A DNA stretch of 11,216 nucleotides from a bacterium (GTDB lineage: Bacteria; Gemmatimonadota; Gemmatimonadetes; Gemmatimonadales; Gemmatimonadaceae): assembly GCA_021802745.1 (NCBI GenBank), contig JAJZRK010000108.1:1-11216 (forward strand), in the 5' to 3' direction. Below are positions 1-7,530 of this stretch, in pieces (positions within the stretch are counted from its first letter, which is position 1; each line of letters begins with the position of its first letter). The notes under the pieces are model-generated. The model was given only the letters and a program-made list of their open reading frames with translations, did not search any database and was not told where the DNA came from. Made by a program: the position numbers and the translations under genes.

Positions 1-1
1 C

Positions 2-13
2 ACCTCGGCATGA
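2..13 (+). CDS. Possible last codons of an upstream gene (partial, cut by window edge)
   Basis: In frame 2 the first bases read Thr-Ser-Ala followed by a TGA at 11-13, directly before the TTG/GTG start region of the next gene. This could be the end of an upstream Bat-locus gene such as batA, with translational coupling. It could equally be a stop created by a frameshift inside one longer batB gene. Only three codons are visible, so nothing can be said about the product. Confidence 0.25.
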   Translation, partial: TSA

Positions 14-1528
14 TTGGTGCGCGCCATCCGGCTGGGCGCGGCGGCGGTGCTGACCTCCATCGCGTTCGCGGGGCCGCGGTGGGGCATCGCGCGTGAACTC
101 ATTCGCACGCGCGGCGGCGATGTGGTGCTGGCCATGGACGCCTCGCTCTCGATGCTCGCCGACGACGAGCGGCCGACGCGCCTCGAGCGCATGAAGCAGG
201 AGGTGCGCCGCTTCCGTGCCGCGTCGCCGGGCGATCGCGTCGCGCTCATCGCCTTCGCCGGCCGGGCTTACGTGCTCTCGCCGCTCACGTCGGATGACGG
301 CGCCCTTGAACTCTTTCTCGACAATCTCGACCCGTCCATCGTCGGCCAGCCGGGAACGGCGCTCGCCCCCGCCATCACGGGATCGCTCGATCTGCTGGCG
401 GCCGCGCAGGGCGGCGCCGGCAAGGCGATCGTCCTCCTCACCGACGGCGAGGGCTTCGATGACCGCGCCGAGGCGATCCGCGCCGCGCAGCGCGCGCGCC
501 GGGAGAATGTGCGCCTCGTGACGGTCGGCTTCGGCACCGAGGGGGGCACGTCCATCCCCATTCGTACCGCCGCCGGCGTCGAGGCCAAGCGCGACGAGAA
601 CGGCGACGTCGTCATCACGCACTACGCCCCCGAGACGCTCGAGGAGATGGCGCGTGTGGCCGACGGCGAGTTCATCCCGGCGGGCGTCACGGACAAGGGG
701 ACGCGCATTGCGCGCGCGCTGTCGTCGCTCGAGGCCCGGCGACGCGCGGCCGAGGCGGGGCTCGCGATGCCGGCGCGCTACCAGTGGCTGCTCGCGCTGG
801 CCGTCTTCCTCCTGCTCTTCGACGCCTGGCACGCCGATGGGGGCCGGGTGCCCACGCGCTGGCTGCCGGTGCGCTGGAGGCTTCGGCGCGGCGCGGCCCT
901 GCTCGTCGCCGTCGCGGTCGCGACCGCGGCGCCGCGCCTCGCGCGCGCCCAGGGCATGGGAGACCGGGCACTCGAGGAATTCCGCGCCGGGCGCACGCTC
1001 GACGCGGTTCGCAGCTATCGCGATGCGGTCGGGCGCGGGGACCGGACGCCGCGCACCCTCTACAACTTCGGCACGGTGCTGCTCGCCGCCGACTCGCTCG
1101 ATGCGGCGATTGACGCCCTCGAGCGCTCCAGCTTCGGCGCGGTCCCCGCGCTGCGCGACCGCGCCCTCTACAACCTCGGCCTGGCCCAGCTTCTGCGCGC
1201 CCGTCGCGCCGAGGCGAACGAGCGCATGCCGTCGGTGCGCGGCGCGCTCGCCGCATTCCGCACCCTCCTGCTGGCGCACCCCGACGACAAGGACGCGCGC
1301 TGGAACTACGAACTCGCGCTGCGCCTCAAGCGCACGCCGCCGCAATCGGGGGGCGGCGGTTCGCGCGACGACGAGAACTCGCCGCCGCCGCCGCGCGATC
1401 CGTCGGGGATGTCGCAGCAGCAGGCGCAGCAGCTCCTCGACGCCGCGGCGCGCGATGAGCGCGACACGCAGGCGCGCCGCCGGCGCATGCCGCAGCGCGA
1501 CCGCCCGCCGGGAGGCAAGGACTGGTGA
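14..1528 (+). CDS. BatB-BatC-like fusion: membrane VWA domain plus TPR protein (Bat aerotolerance family)
   Basis: Membrane-anchored von Willebrand A protein fused to a TPR domain, resembling BatB followed by BatC of the Bat (Bacteroides aerotolerance) family. A hydrophobic segment at residues 5-22 precedes the VWA domain (about 35-240). The metal-ion-dependent adhesion site is complete: DxSxS at D42/S44/S46, T115 in GQPGT and D144 in LLTDGE. Membrane segments follow at about 257-272 and 293-309, then TPR-like helices at about 313-435. A Gly/Pro-rich linker leads to a C-terminal helix resembling the end of BatC proteins (QQAQQLLDAAARDERDTQ). The VWA and TPR parts probably face the periplasm; the molecular role of Bat proteins is poorly defined, with envelope or oxidative stress proposed. 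The start is uncertain: TTG at 14 or GTG at 17, without a clear ribosome binding site. The usual first membrane helix of BatB is absent, so the gene may be shortened or frameshifted at the window edge. The stop overlaps the next gene. Confidence 0.85.
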   Translation: MVRAIRLGAAAVLTSIAFAGPRWGIARELIRTRGGDVVLAMDASLSMLADDERPTRLERMKQEVRRFRAASPGDRVALIAFAGRAYVLSPLTSDDGALELFLDNLDPSIVGQPGTALAPAITGSLDLLAAAQGGAGKAIVLLTDGEGFDDRAEAIRAAQRARRENVRLVTVGFGTEGGTSIPIRTAAGVEAKRDENGDVVITHYAPETLEEMARVADGEFIPAGVTDKGTRIARALSSLEARRRAAEAGLAMPARYQWLLALAVFLLLFDAWHADGGRVPTRWLPVRWRLRRGAALLVAVAVATAAPRLARAQGMGDRALEEFRAGRTLDAVRSYRDAVGRGDRTPRTLYNFGTVLLAADSLDAAIDALERSSFGAVPALRDRALYNLGLAQLLRARRAEANERMPSVRGALAAFRTLLLAHPDDKDARWNYELALRLKRTPPQSGGGGSRDDENSPPPPRDPSGMSQQQAQQLLDAAARDERDTQARRRRMPQRDRPPGGKDW

Positions 1529-3708
1529 TGGAGTCCCTCCGCACCCCGTCCCTGTTCCCGTCTCGCGCACACCGCGCCGGGCGCGCGCTCGCGCTCGCGC
1601 TGAGGCTGGCGCTGGCACCCGTGCTGGCGCACGCCCAGTACCCGCCCGTCGTCACGCGCTCGCGCCTCGATCCCTCGCGCGACGTGAACTTCCACGCCAT
1701 CCTGCTTCCCGACACCGTGTACGTGGGCCAGCAGGCCACGTACCAGATTGGCGTCTTCCTGAACCAGGACGTGCGGCGCCGGCTGCGCCGCAACCCGGAA
1801 TTCGTGCCGCCGGAGACCCGGTCGTTGCTCGTCTACGACCTGCCCGACGCGAAGTCGCCGCTCGTCGGCGTCATCGGCGGCCGCAACTACGAAGTGCACA
1901 TCTTTCAGCGCGCCTTCTTCGCGCTCGCGCCCGGCAGCTACGCGGTGCCGCCCGCGCGGCTCACGTACGCGCTCCCGCAGAGCGCCTCGTTCTTCAGCCG
2001 TGAGGAGTCGCACTCGATGCGCAGCGAAGCGCTCTCGCTCGTGGTGCTGCCGGTCCCCACCGCCGCTCGCCCGGACGACTGGGCAGGCGCGGTGGGCGAG
2101 TGGCGGGCGAAGCTGCGCGTGGATTCGTCGTCCGGACGCGTGGGCAATCCGCTCGTCGTCACGATGCGCATCGAGGGGCGCGGCAACGTGACGCTGCTGC
2201 CGCGGCCGCGCCTCGCCATAGCGTGGGGTGCCGTGGTGGCCGCCGACGAGCGCGTCGAACTCGACTCGACACCCACCACGCTCCGCGGTGCCAAGGAGTT
2301 CGACTGGCTCCTCACGCCGCGCCTGCACGGGCGTCGGCAGATCCCGGCGCAGCGCTTCGCCTATTTCAACCCGGCCTCGCGGCGCTTCGAGGTCACGATG
2401 AGCCCCGCCGTCTCCGTGGTCATCGCCGAGGGGGACACCGTCGCCGCCGATTCACTTGCCGACGCACTGGCGCCGGCGTTCGATGCGCGCCCCGACACGA
2501 CCAACCTGACCATCCGTCCGGCCATGGGCGCCGCGGTCAGCTTCTCGTGGCTGCGCGCGCCCTGGTTGCTGGCGTTCCTCCTTCTGGCTCCTCTGCCGGC
2601 CGCGGCGGGTGCGTTCCAGCACCGCCGCCGCCGGCCGCGTCCCGTGCCGAGCAAGGCCCGTCGGCTGAAGGACGCCAGTGACGGGCCGCCGCTCGACGCC
2701 GCAGCCCTGCGACGGCTTACCCACGATGCTTTGCGCGACCGGCTGGGACTCGACGTGGGCCTGTCACTCGCCAATGACACACTTGTGGCGGACCTGCGGC
2801 ACGAAGGCGTCACCGGCGAGACCGCCGCGCGCGCGAAGGTCCTGCTGCACGCACTCGACGCCGCGGTCTTTGGGGGCGCGCGCGCCACCATGTCTCCGAC
2901 GGCCGCCGACTTGTCAGCACTGGTTGCCGCCGTGGACGCCGAGGCGCGTCGCGGCCACGGCGCGCGCGCTTCGCAACGCGCTCAACGCGGCGCCATCGGG
3001 GCGATGGCGCTGCTGCTCTCGCTCTGCGCCGTGCCGCCGCTGCTCGCCCGGCAGGACGCGCAGGCGGAACGCAGCTGGGCCCAAGGCCAGACGGCCTTCG
3101 CGGGCCGCGACTTCGAGCGCGCCGAACGGCACTTCATGGACGTGGCCCGGTTGCGCACGGACTACCCGAATGTCTGGGCGAATGTCGGCACCGCCGCATG
3201 GATGGCCGCCGACACGGCGCGCGCGGTGCAGGGCTGGCAGCGCGCGCTGCGGCTCAACCCCCTCGACATGGAACTGCGCAGCCGGCTCGCGCTCGCCCGG
3301 GCGGTGCAGGACCGCGGCGTGGCACGGTTGCCGATTGTCCCAGTGCAGCTGCCGCCGCTCCTGCTCGCTACGCTCTGGGGGGTCGGATGGTGGCTGCTGG
3401 CGCGGCGTGCCTGGAACGGCCGTCCCATCGCGCGGCGCGCGGCGGGGCTCACCGCGGTCTCCGCCGTGCTGTTTGCCGCCGCTGCGGCGCTCGACGCGAG
3501 GCAGCGCGGCGGCAATCTTGCCGTCGTCGTGCGCCCCGAGCCGCTGCGCACGCTGCCGGTGCTCGGCGCCGACCAGGGACCGGCGCCGCTCACGGGCGAG
3601 GTCGCGCTGGTGCTCGAGCGCCAGGGCGCCTGGGCGCAGGTGCGCCTCGATGGCCAGCGGCAGGGCTGGATCGCCCGCGAACTCCTGCTTCCCCTCGGCC
3701 ATGATTGA
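1525..3708 (+). CDS. BatD-BatE-like fusion: exported BatD domain, membrane segments, TPR and SH3-like tail
   Basis: A 727-residue membrane protein combining BatD- and BatE-like parts. Residues 1-37 look like a signal peptide, with cleavage after AHA. The BatD-like periplasmic region (about 45-305) contains DTVYVGQQATYQIGVF (63-78), a pattern of the family, and a second beta-rich repeat near 190-230 (GRVGNPLVVTMRIEGRGN). A membrane helix at 342-363 is followed by a basic stretch and a predicted cytosolic region (365-487), then a helix at 489-508. TPR-like helices span 515-595. Two more helices (609-626, 639-656) precede an SH3-like domain at 664-722 ending in GWIAREL, the layout of BatE. GGAGG at 1511-1515 lies 9 bases before GTG 1525 and 12 before ATG 1528, so either may be used. 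The 4-bp overlap with batBC indicates coupled translation. The two large genes together appear to supply BatB, C, D and E functions. Confidence 0.85.
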   Translation: MMESLRTPSLFPSRAHRAGRALALALRLALAPVLAHAQYPPVVTRSRLDPSRDVNFHAILLPDTVYVGQQATYQIGVFLNQDVRRRLRRNPEFVPPETRSLLVYDLPDAKSPLVGVIGGRNYEVHIFQRAFFALAPGSYAVPPARLTYALPQSASFFSREESHSMRSEALSLVVLPVPTAARPDDWAGAVGEWRAKLRVDSSSGRVGNPLVVTMRIEGRGNVTLLPRPRLAIAWGAVVAADERVELDSTPTTLRGAKEFDWLLTPRLHGRRQIPAQRFAYFNPASRRFEVTMSPAVSVVIAEGDTVAADSLADALAPAFDARPDTTNLTIRPAMGAAVSFSWLRAPWLLAFLLLAPLPAAAGAFQHRRRRPRPVPSKARRLKDASDGPPLDAAALRRLTHDALRDRLGLDVGLSLANDTLVADLRHEGVTGETAARAKVLLHALDAAVFGGARATMSPTAADLSALVAAVDAEARRGHGARASQRAQRGAIGAMALLLSLCAVPPLLARQDAQAERSWAQGQTAFAGRDFERAERHFMDVARLRTDYPNVWANVGTAAWMAADTARAVQGWQRALRLNPLDMELRSRLALARAVQDRGVARLPIVPVQLPPLLLATLWGVGWWLLARRAWNGRPIARRAAGLTAVSAVLFAAAAALDARQRGGNLAVVVRPEPLRTLPVLGADQGPAPLTGEVALVLERQGAWAQVRLDGQRQGWIARELLLPLGHD

Positions 3709-3725
3709 CCTGCCCGCCGCACGCC

Positions 3726-3730
3726 GGGAG
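3726..3730 (+). promoter_or_regulatory. Ribosome binding site for mutL (GGGAG)
   Basis: GGGAG lies 8 bases before GTG 3739. It supports the GTG start, which places the conserved N-terminal LPSTVADQIAAGEVVERP stretch at the usual distance from the start of MutL. Confidence 0.6.
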
Positions 3731-3738
3731 ATTTCGTC

Positions 3739-5508
3739 GTGCCCTTGATTGCCGTCCTCCCCAGCACCGTCGCCGACCAGATCGCGGCGGGTGAAGTCGT
3801 CGAACGCCCCGCGTCCGTGGTGAAGGAGTTGGTGGAGAATGCGCTCGATGCCGGCGCCACGAGCGTGGACATCACCGCGCTGGAAGGCGGGCGCGCGCTC
3901 GTGCGCATCAGCGATGACGGCTGCGGCATGGCGCGCGAGGATGCCGTGCTCGCCATCCAGCGGCACGCGACGTCGAAGATCCGCACCGCCGCCGACCTCG
4001 TCGGCGTCGCCTCGTTCGGCTTCCGCGGCGAGGCGCTGCCTGCCATCGGCTCCGTGGCGCGGCTCGAGATTGACGCCGCCACCGACGACGGGGCAGGGAC
4101 GCGCGTGCGCGTCGAGGGCGGCACGCTCGTTTCCGTGGCTGATGTGGCACGCCGGCGCGGCACCACCGTATCGGTCAGCGACCTCTTCTTCAATGTGCCG
4201 GCCCGCCTCAAGTTCTTGCGCGGCGCGCGCAGCGAGTGGCGCGCCGTCATGGACGTGCTGACCTCCATGGCGCTCACCCGGCGCGACGTCCGGTTCTCCG
4301 TAACGCACGATGGCAAGGCGCTGCTCACCCTGCCGCCCGCGTCGGGCCTGCGCGACCGCGTGGCCGCACTCTGGAGCGTCACGCTGGCCGACGCCCTCGT
4401 CGGCGTGGACGACGTCAGCGGTGCCATTCGCGTCAGCGGCCTCGTCGAGCGCCCGGCCGATGTCGGTACGGCCACCCGCCGCGCCTTCGTCTCGGTCAAC
4501 GGGCGCGCCGTGCGCGACACGGGCATCGTCCGCGCGGCGGAGGCGGCGTACCGCTCCACCGTGCCGGCTGGCGTGCGGCCCACCGTGCTCCTCGAACTCG
4601 AGCTGCCGGGCGCCGAGGTGGACGTGAACGTGCATCCGGCCAAGGCGGAGGTGCGTTTCCGCGATCGCTGGACGGTGGAACGCGCCGTCGAGCGCGCCGT
4701 GCGTCGCGCCCTCGGCACCGAGGACGCCGCGGCCTGGTTCGGCGCCGCGCCGGCGGCGGGAGCCGGCGTGCAGTACTTCCGTCGCGACGTGGACGTGGAG
4801 GTGCTGCGGGTACCGACGCACGCCGCAGGGAGCGTGCCTTTGTTCGATGAGCCGACGGAGGCGCCGCCGCCCGCAGCGGACAATCCAGAATCCTCAATGG
4901 CCGTTCCCGGCACCCAGCACCACACTGTGCCCCCGCCCCCTGTCCCCCCGCTTTTCCAGCTTCGCCGCACGTTCATCGCCTTCGAGCGCGACGATGGCCT
5001 GGTGTTGATTGATCAGCACAGCGCGCACGAGCGCGTGCTGTACGAGCGGTTCCTCGGCGCCATGGAACGCGGCGACGCGCCGTCGCAGCGGCTCCTGTTC
5101 CCGCTGACACTGCACCTCTCGCCCGCCGAAGCCGACGCCTTCGACGCCAACCGCGACCTGCTGGCCCGTCTCGGCTTCGAGGCCGACGCGTTCGGCGGCG
5201 CTTCGGTGCTCGTGCAGGCCACCCCCAATCCGCACCCGCGCTTCGACGCCGAACGGTGCCTGCGCGAGTCGCTGCAGGCGCTGACCGGCGACCGCGAGGC
5301 CAGCGCGCACACGCGGCACGAGCGGCTCGTCGCGACGGTGGCGTGCAAGGCCGCGGTCAAGGCGGGCGACGTCCTCGCCGCGGGCGAGATGCGCGCGCTC
5401 TACGTGGCGCTCGCCGGCACCACGCTGCCGGCGCACGATGTGCATGGGCGCGCCACCATCGTCCACGTCTCGTGGGATGAACTCGAGCGGCGCTTTGGAC
5501 GGCGCTGA
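3739..5508 (+). CDS. mutL: DNA mismatch repair protein MutL
   Basis: MutL links mismatch recognition by MutS to strand incision. The N-terminal GHKL ATPase is intact: ELVENALDAG (30-39, catalytic E30, Mg-binding N34), DDGCGM (59-64), GFRGEAL (94-100) and FFNVPARLKFL (150-160). NVHPAKAEVRF (297-307) closes the transducer domain. A Pro-rich linker (372-405) leads to the C-terminal dimerisation domain. There, DQHSAHERVLYE (425-436) fits the endonuclease motif DQHA(x)2E(x)4E apart from Ala to Ser, ACK (535-537) matches the second motif, and QRLLFP (450-455) fits the QxxLxP beta-clamp-binding motif. The third motif, normally CPHGRP, reads DVHGRA (567-572). Nicking activity is therefore likely but not certain. 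The start is GTG. miaA overlaps its 3' end by 32 bp, the common mutL-miaA order. No mutS is in the window. Confidence 0.97.
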   Translation: MPLIAVLPSTVADQIAAGEVVERPASVVKELVENALDAGATSVDITALEGGRALVRISDDGCGMAREDAVLAIQRHATSKIRTAADLVGVASFGFRGEALPAIGSVARLEIDAATDDGAGTRVRVEGGTLVSVADVARRRGTTVSVSDLFFNVPARLKFLRGARSEWRAVMDVLTSMALTRRDVRFSVTHDGKALLTLPPASGLRDRVAALWSVTLADALVGVDDVSGAIRVSGLVERPADVGTATRRAFVSVNGRAVRDTGIVRAAEAAYRSTVPAGVRPTVLLELELPGAEVDVNVHPAKAEVRFRDRWTVERAVERAVRRALGTEDAAAWFGAAPAAGAGVQYFRRDVDVEVLRVPTHAAGSVPLFDEPTEAPPPAADNPESSMAVPGTQHHTVPPPPVPPLFQLRRTFIAFERDDGLVLIDQHSAHERVLYERFLGAMERGDAPSQRLLFPLTLHLSPAEADAFDANRDLLARLGFEADAFGGASVLVQATPNPHPRFDAERCLRESLQALTGDREASAHTRHERLVATVACKAAVKAGDVLAAGEMRALYVALAGTTLPAHDVHGRATIVHVSWDELERRFGRR

Positions 5509-6406
5509 GCTCCGCATCATCTGCGGTCCCACCGGCGCGGGCAAGTCGGCGTTGGCCCTTGCCCTCGCCGAAGCGCACGGCCTCACCATCCTCGCCGCCG
5601 ACTCGCGGCAGGTGTATCGCGGCTTCGACATCGGCACCGCCAAGCCCACGGCGGACGAGCAGGCGCGCGTGCCGCATGCAGGCATTGACCTCGCCGGGCC
5701 GGAGCAGCGCTTCAGTGCGGCCGCGTGGGCGGCGCACGCCGAAGACGTGCTGCGCCGCGTCGGCCCCGAACGGGTGCTGATCGTCGGCGGCACCGGGCTC
5801 TACCTGCGCGCCCTCGTGGCGCCGCTGTTCGAGGAGCCGGCGCTCGACCCCGGCCGCCGCGCGGCGCTCGCCGCCGAACTGGACACCCTCGACACCGCCA
5901 CCCTGCGCCGCTGGGTCATGCATTGCGATCCCGTGCGCGCGGGGCTCGGGCGCACCCAGCTGCTGCGGGCGGTCGAGGTCGCCCTCCTCTCCGGCCGTCG
6001 CATCTCCGACCTGTACCGCGACGCCGCGCGCGCGCCGCGGTGGCGGGCACGCTGGCTGGTCGTTGATCCGCGCGACGAGTTGCCCGCGCGCCTCGAACGC
6101 CGGCTCGACGACATGCTCGCCGCCGGATGGCTGGACGAAGTCCGCACCCTCGCCGCGCACGTCCCCGTGGCGGCCCCCGCCTGGAAGGCGTGCGGCTATC
6201 TGGCGCTGCGCGCATTCGCCGCGGGGGAAGGGAACCTCGAGGCGGTGCGTATGGCTATACTTGTTGCCACGCGGCAGTACGCCAAGCGGCAGCGCACCTG
6301 GTTCCGGCATCAACTCGGCGAGGCGGCCGTTGCTCACATTGATCCACGCAGCGCCGGGGCGGACGCACTGGTCGGGCGCTGGTGGCGCGAGGGACGTTCG
6401 GCGTGA
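5477..6406 (+). CDS. miaA: tRNA dimethylallyltransferase MiaA
   Basis: Transfers dimethylallyl from DMAPP to N6 of A37 in tRNAs reading UNN codons, the first step towards ms2i6A. Residues from ATG 5477 (309 aa): P-loop GPTGAGKS (17-24), DSRQVYRGFDIGTAKP (42-57), PHAGID (66-71; usually PHHLID), GGTGLYLRAL (104-113) and the C-terminal RQYAKRQRTWFRHQ (266-279). The stretch between DPVRAG (151-156) and LLRAVEV (162-168) is about four residues shorter than in E. coli and lacks the usual HPND..R motif. The start is ambiguous: ATG 5477 overlaps mutL by 32 bp, while TTG 5495 would overlap by 14 bp; neither has a strong ribosome binding site. ATG is preferred because it gives a normal-length lead to the P-loop. 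Its stop shares a GTGA overlap with bshA. Confidence 0.96.
   Translation: MNSSGALDGAELRIICGPTGAGKSALALALAEAHGLTILAADSRQVYRGFDIGTAKPTADEQARVPHAGIDLAGPEQRFSAAAWAAHAEDVLRRVGPERVLIVGGTGLYLRALVAPLFEEPALDPGRRAALAAELDTLDTATLRRWVMHCDPVRAGLGRTQLLRAVEVALLSGRRISDLYRDAARAPRWRARWLVVDPRDELPARLERRLDDMLAAGWLDEVRTLAAHVPVAAPAWKACGYLALRAFAAGEGNLEAVRMAILVATRQYAKRQRTWFRHQLGEAAVAHIDPRSAGADALVGRWWREGRSA
6256..6261 (+). promoter_or_regulatory. Candidate internal -10 element (TATACT) inside miaA
   Basis: TATACT matches the sigma70 -10 consensus at five of six positions and is identical to the -10 proposed for groESL. It lies 142 bases before the bshA start. It is formed by the codons GCT ATA CTT, low-GC choices that are uncommon in this window. 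No convincing -35 is seen at 16-18 bp spacing, so this is only a candidate. Confidence 0.25.
6389..6394 (+). promoter_or_regulatory. Ribosome binding site for bshA (GAGGGA)
   Basis: GAGGGA lies 8 bases before GTG 6403 and selects that start over the in-frame upstream GTG at 6382. The chosen start gives the usual family N terminus, KIGITCYPTYGGSG. Confidence 0.6.
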
Positions 6407-7530
6407 AGATCGGCATCACCTGCTATCCGACGTACGGCGGCTCCGGCGCCGTGGCCACCGAGCTCGGCATCGCCCTCGCCGCGCGCGGCCACGAGGTGCA
6501 CTTCATCACCTACGCGCACCCGTTCCGCCTGCCGGTCTTCTCGCCGCGCATCTTCTTTCACGAAGTGGCCATCGGGTCGTATCCGCTCTTCCAGTACCCG
6601 CCCTACGACCTGGCGCTCGCCGTGCGCATGCACGAGGTCGCCACGCAGCAGAAGCTCGACCTGCTGCACGTGCACTACGCCATTCCCCACGCCACCAGTG
6701 CCTGGCTCGCCAAGCAGATGCTGCAGGAACGCGGCGTGGACCTTCCCGTCGTGACGACGCTCCACGGCACCGACATCACCATTGTCGGGCAGGATCATTC
6801 GTACCACGCCATCACGCGCTTCTCCATTGAGAAGTCGGACCGCGTCACGGCGGTCTCGCAGTACCTCCGGGAGGAGACGGTGCGCGCCTTCGGCTGCGAC
6901 CAGCGGCGCGTGCAGGTCATTCCCAATTTCGTGGATCCCGCCGTCTTCACGCGCTCCGCCGCCGACGCCGCCCTCCGCCAGCAGCTCGGCGACGGGCGCA
7001 AGGTGCTGATGCACATCTCGAACATGCGCCCCGTGAAGCGCGTCACCGACATCGTGCAGATCTTCGCCGCGGTGCGCCGCGAAATTCCCTCGGTGCTCGT
7101 GCTGGTCGGCGATGGCCCCGATCGCCCCGCCGCCGAGGAGGAGGCGCGCCGCCTCGACGTCGAGGGCGACGTGCGCTTTCTCGGGAAGATAGACGGCGTC
7201 GCGCCGCTCATTGCCAGCGCCGACCTCTATGTGCTCACGACCGACCGCGAGAGCTTCGGTCTCTCGGCGCTCGAGGCGCAGGCGTGCGGCGTGCCCGTGC
7301 TCGGCTACGCCGTCGGCGGACTCCCCGAAGTGGTGGAGTCCGGCGTCACCGGCCATCTGGGCGCCGTCGGTGATGTGGTGGGCATGTCGCGCGCGGCGCT
7401 CGATCTGCTCGGCAGCGCGTCCCGCTGGCAGGCAACGAGCGACGCGGCGGTGGAGCGTGCCGTGGACCGCTTCGCCACCGATCGCGTGCTCCCCCTCTAT
7501 GAAGCACTCTACGCCGACGCCGTCCGCTGA
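6403..7530 (+). CDS. bshA: N-acetyl-alpha-D-glucosaminyl L-malate synthase BshA
   Basis: GT4-family, GT-B-fold glycosyltransferase of the first step of bacillithiol synthesis, joining GlcNAc from UDP-GlcNAc to L-malate in the cytoplasm. At 375 aa it has normal length. Diagnostic features: CYPTYGGSGAVATELG (7-22), TLHGTDIT (119-126), NFVD (175-178), SNMRPVKRV (206-214), VGDGPDR (235-241), and ESFGLSALEAQACGVPVLGYAVGGLPEVV, whose E283 and E291 form the EX7E motif. The GGSG loop and HGTDIT/RPVKRV stretches favour BshA over a generic GT4 enzyme. Translation starts at GTG 6403 with a 4-bp GTGA overlap with miaA. A perfect hairpin covers its stop codon. The bshB and bshC genes needed to finish bacillithiol are not in the window, so pathway completeness cannot be judged here. 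Confidence 0.92.
   Translation: MKIGITCYPTYGGSGAVATELGIALAARGHEVHFITYAHPFRLPVFSPRIFFHEVAIGSYPLFQYPPYDLALAVRMHEVATQQKLDLLHVHYAIPHATSAWLAKQMLQERGVDLPVVTTLHGTDITIVGQDHSYHAITRFSIEKSDRVTAVSQYLREETVRAFGCDQRRVQVIPNFVDPAVFTRSAADAALRQQLGDGRKVLMHISNMRPVKRVTDIVQIFAAVRREIPSVLVLVGDGPDRPAAEEEARRLDVEGDVRFLGKIDGVAPLIASADLYVLTTDRESFGLSALEAQACGVPVLGYAVGGLPEVVESGVTGHLGAVGDVVGMSRAALDLLGSASRWQATSDAAVERAVDRFATDRVLPLYEALYADAVR

Noticed and set aside
10..12. ATG at 10 as the start of the first gene
   Set aside because: It opens a frame whose translation is not protein-like and does not lead into the VWA domain.
2914..4821. Long open reading frame on the minus strand opposite batDE and mutL
   Set aside because: Its product is Arg/His/Gly-rich with no recognisable domain, as expected from the antisense of GC-rich genes; the + strand genes are unambiguous.
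5438..5476. Extended miaA start at 5438
   Set aside because: It would add 13 residues unlike any MiaA N terminus and deepen the overlap with mutL.
6382..6402. Upstream GTG start for bshA
   Set aside because: GTG 6403 has a well-spaced GAGGGA site and gives the family-typical N terminus.
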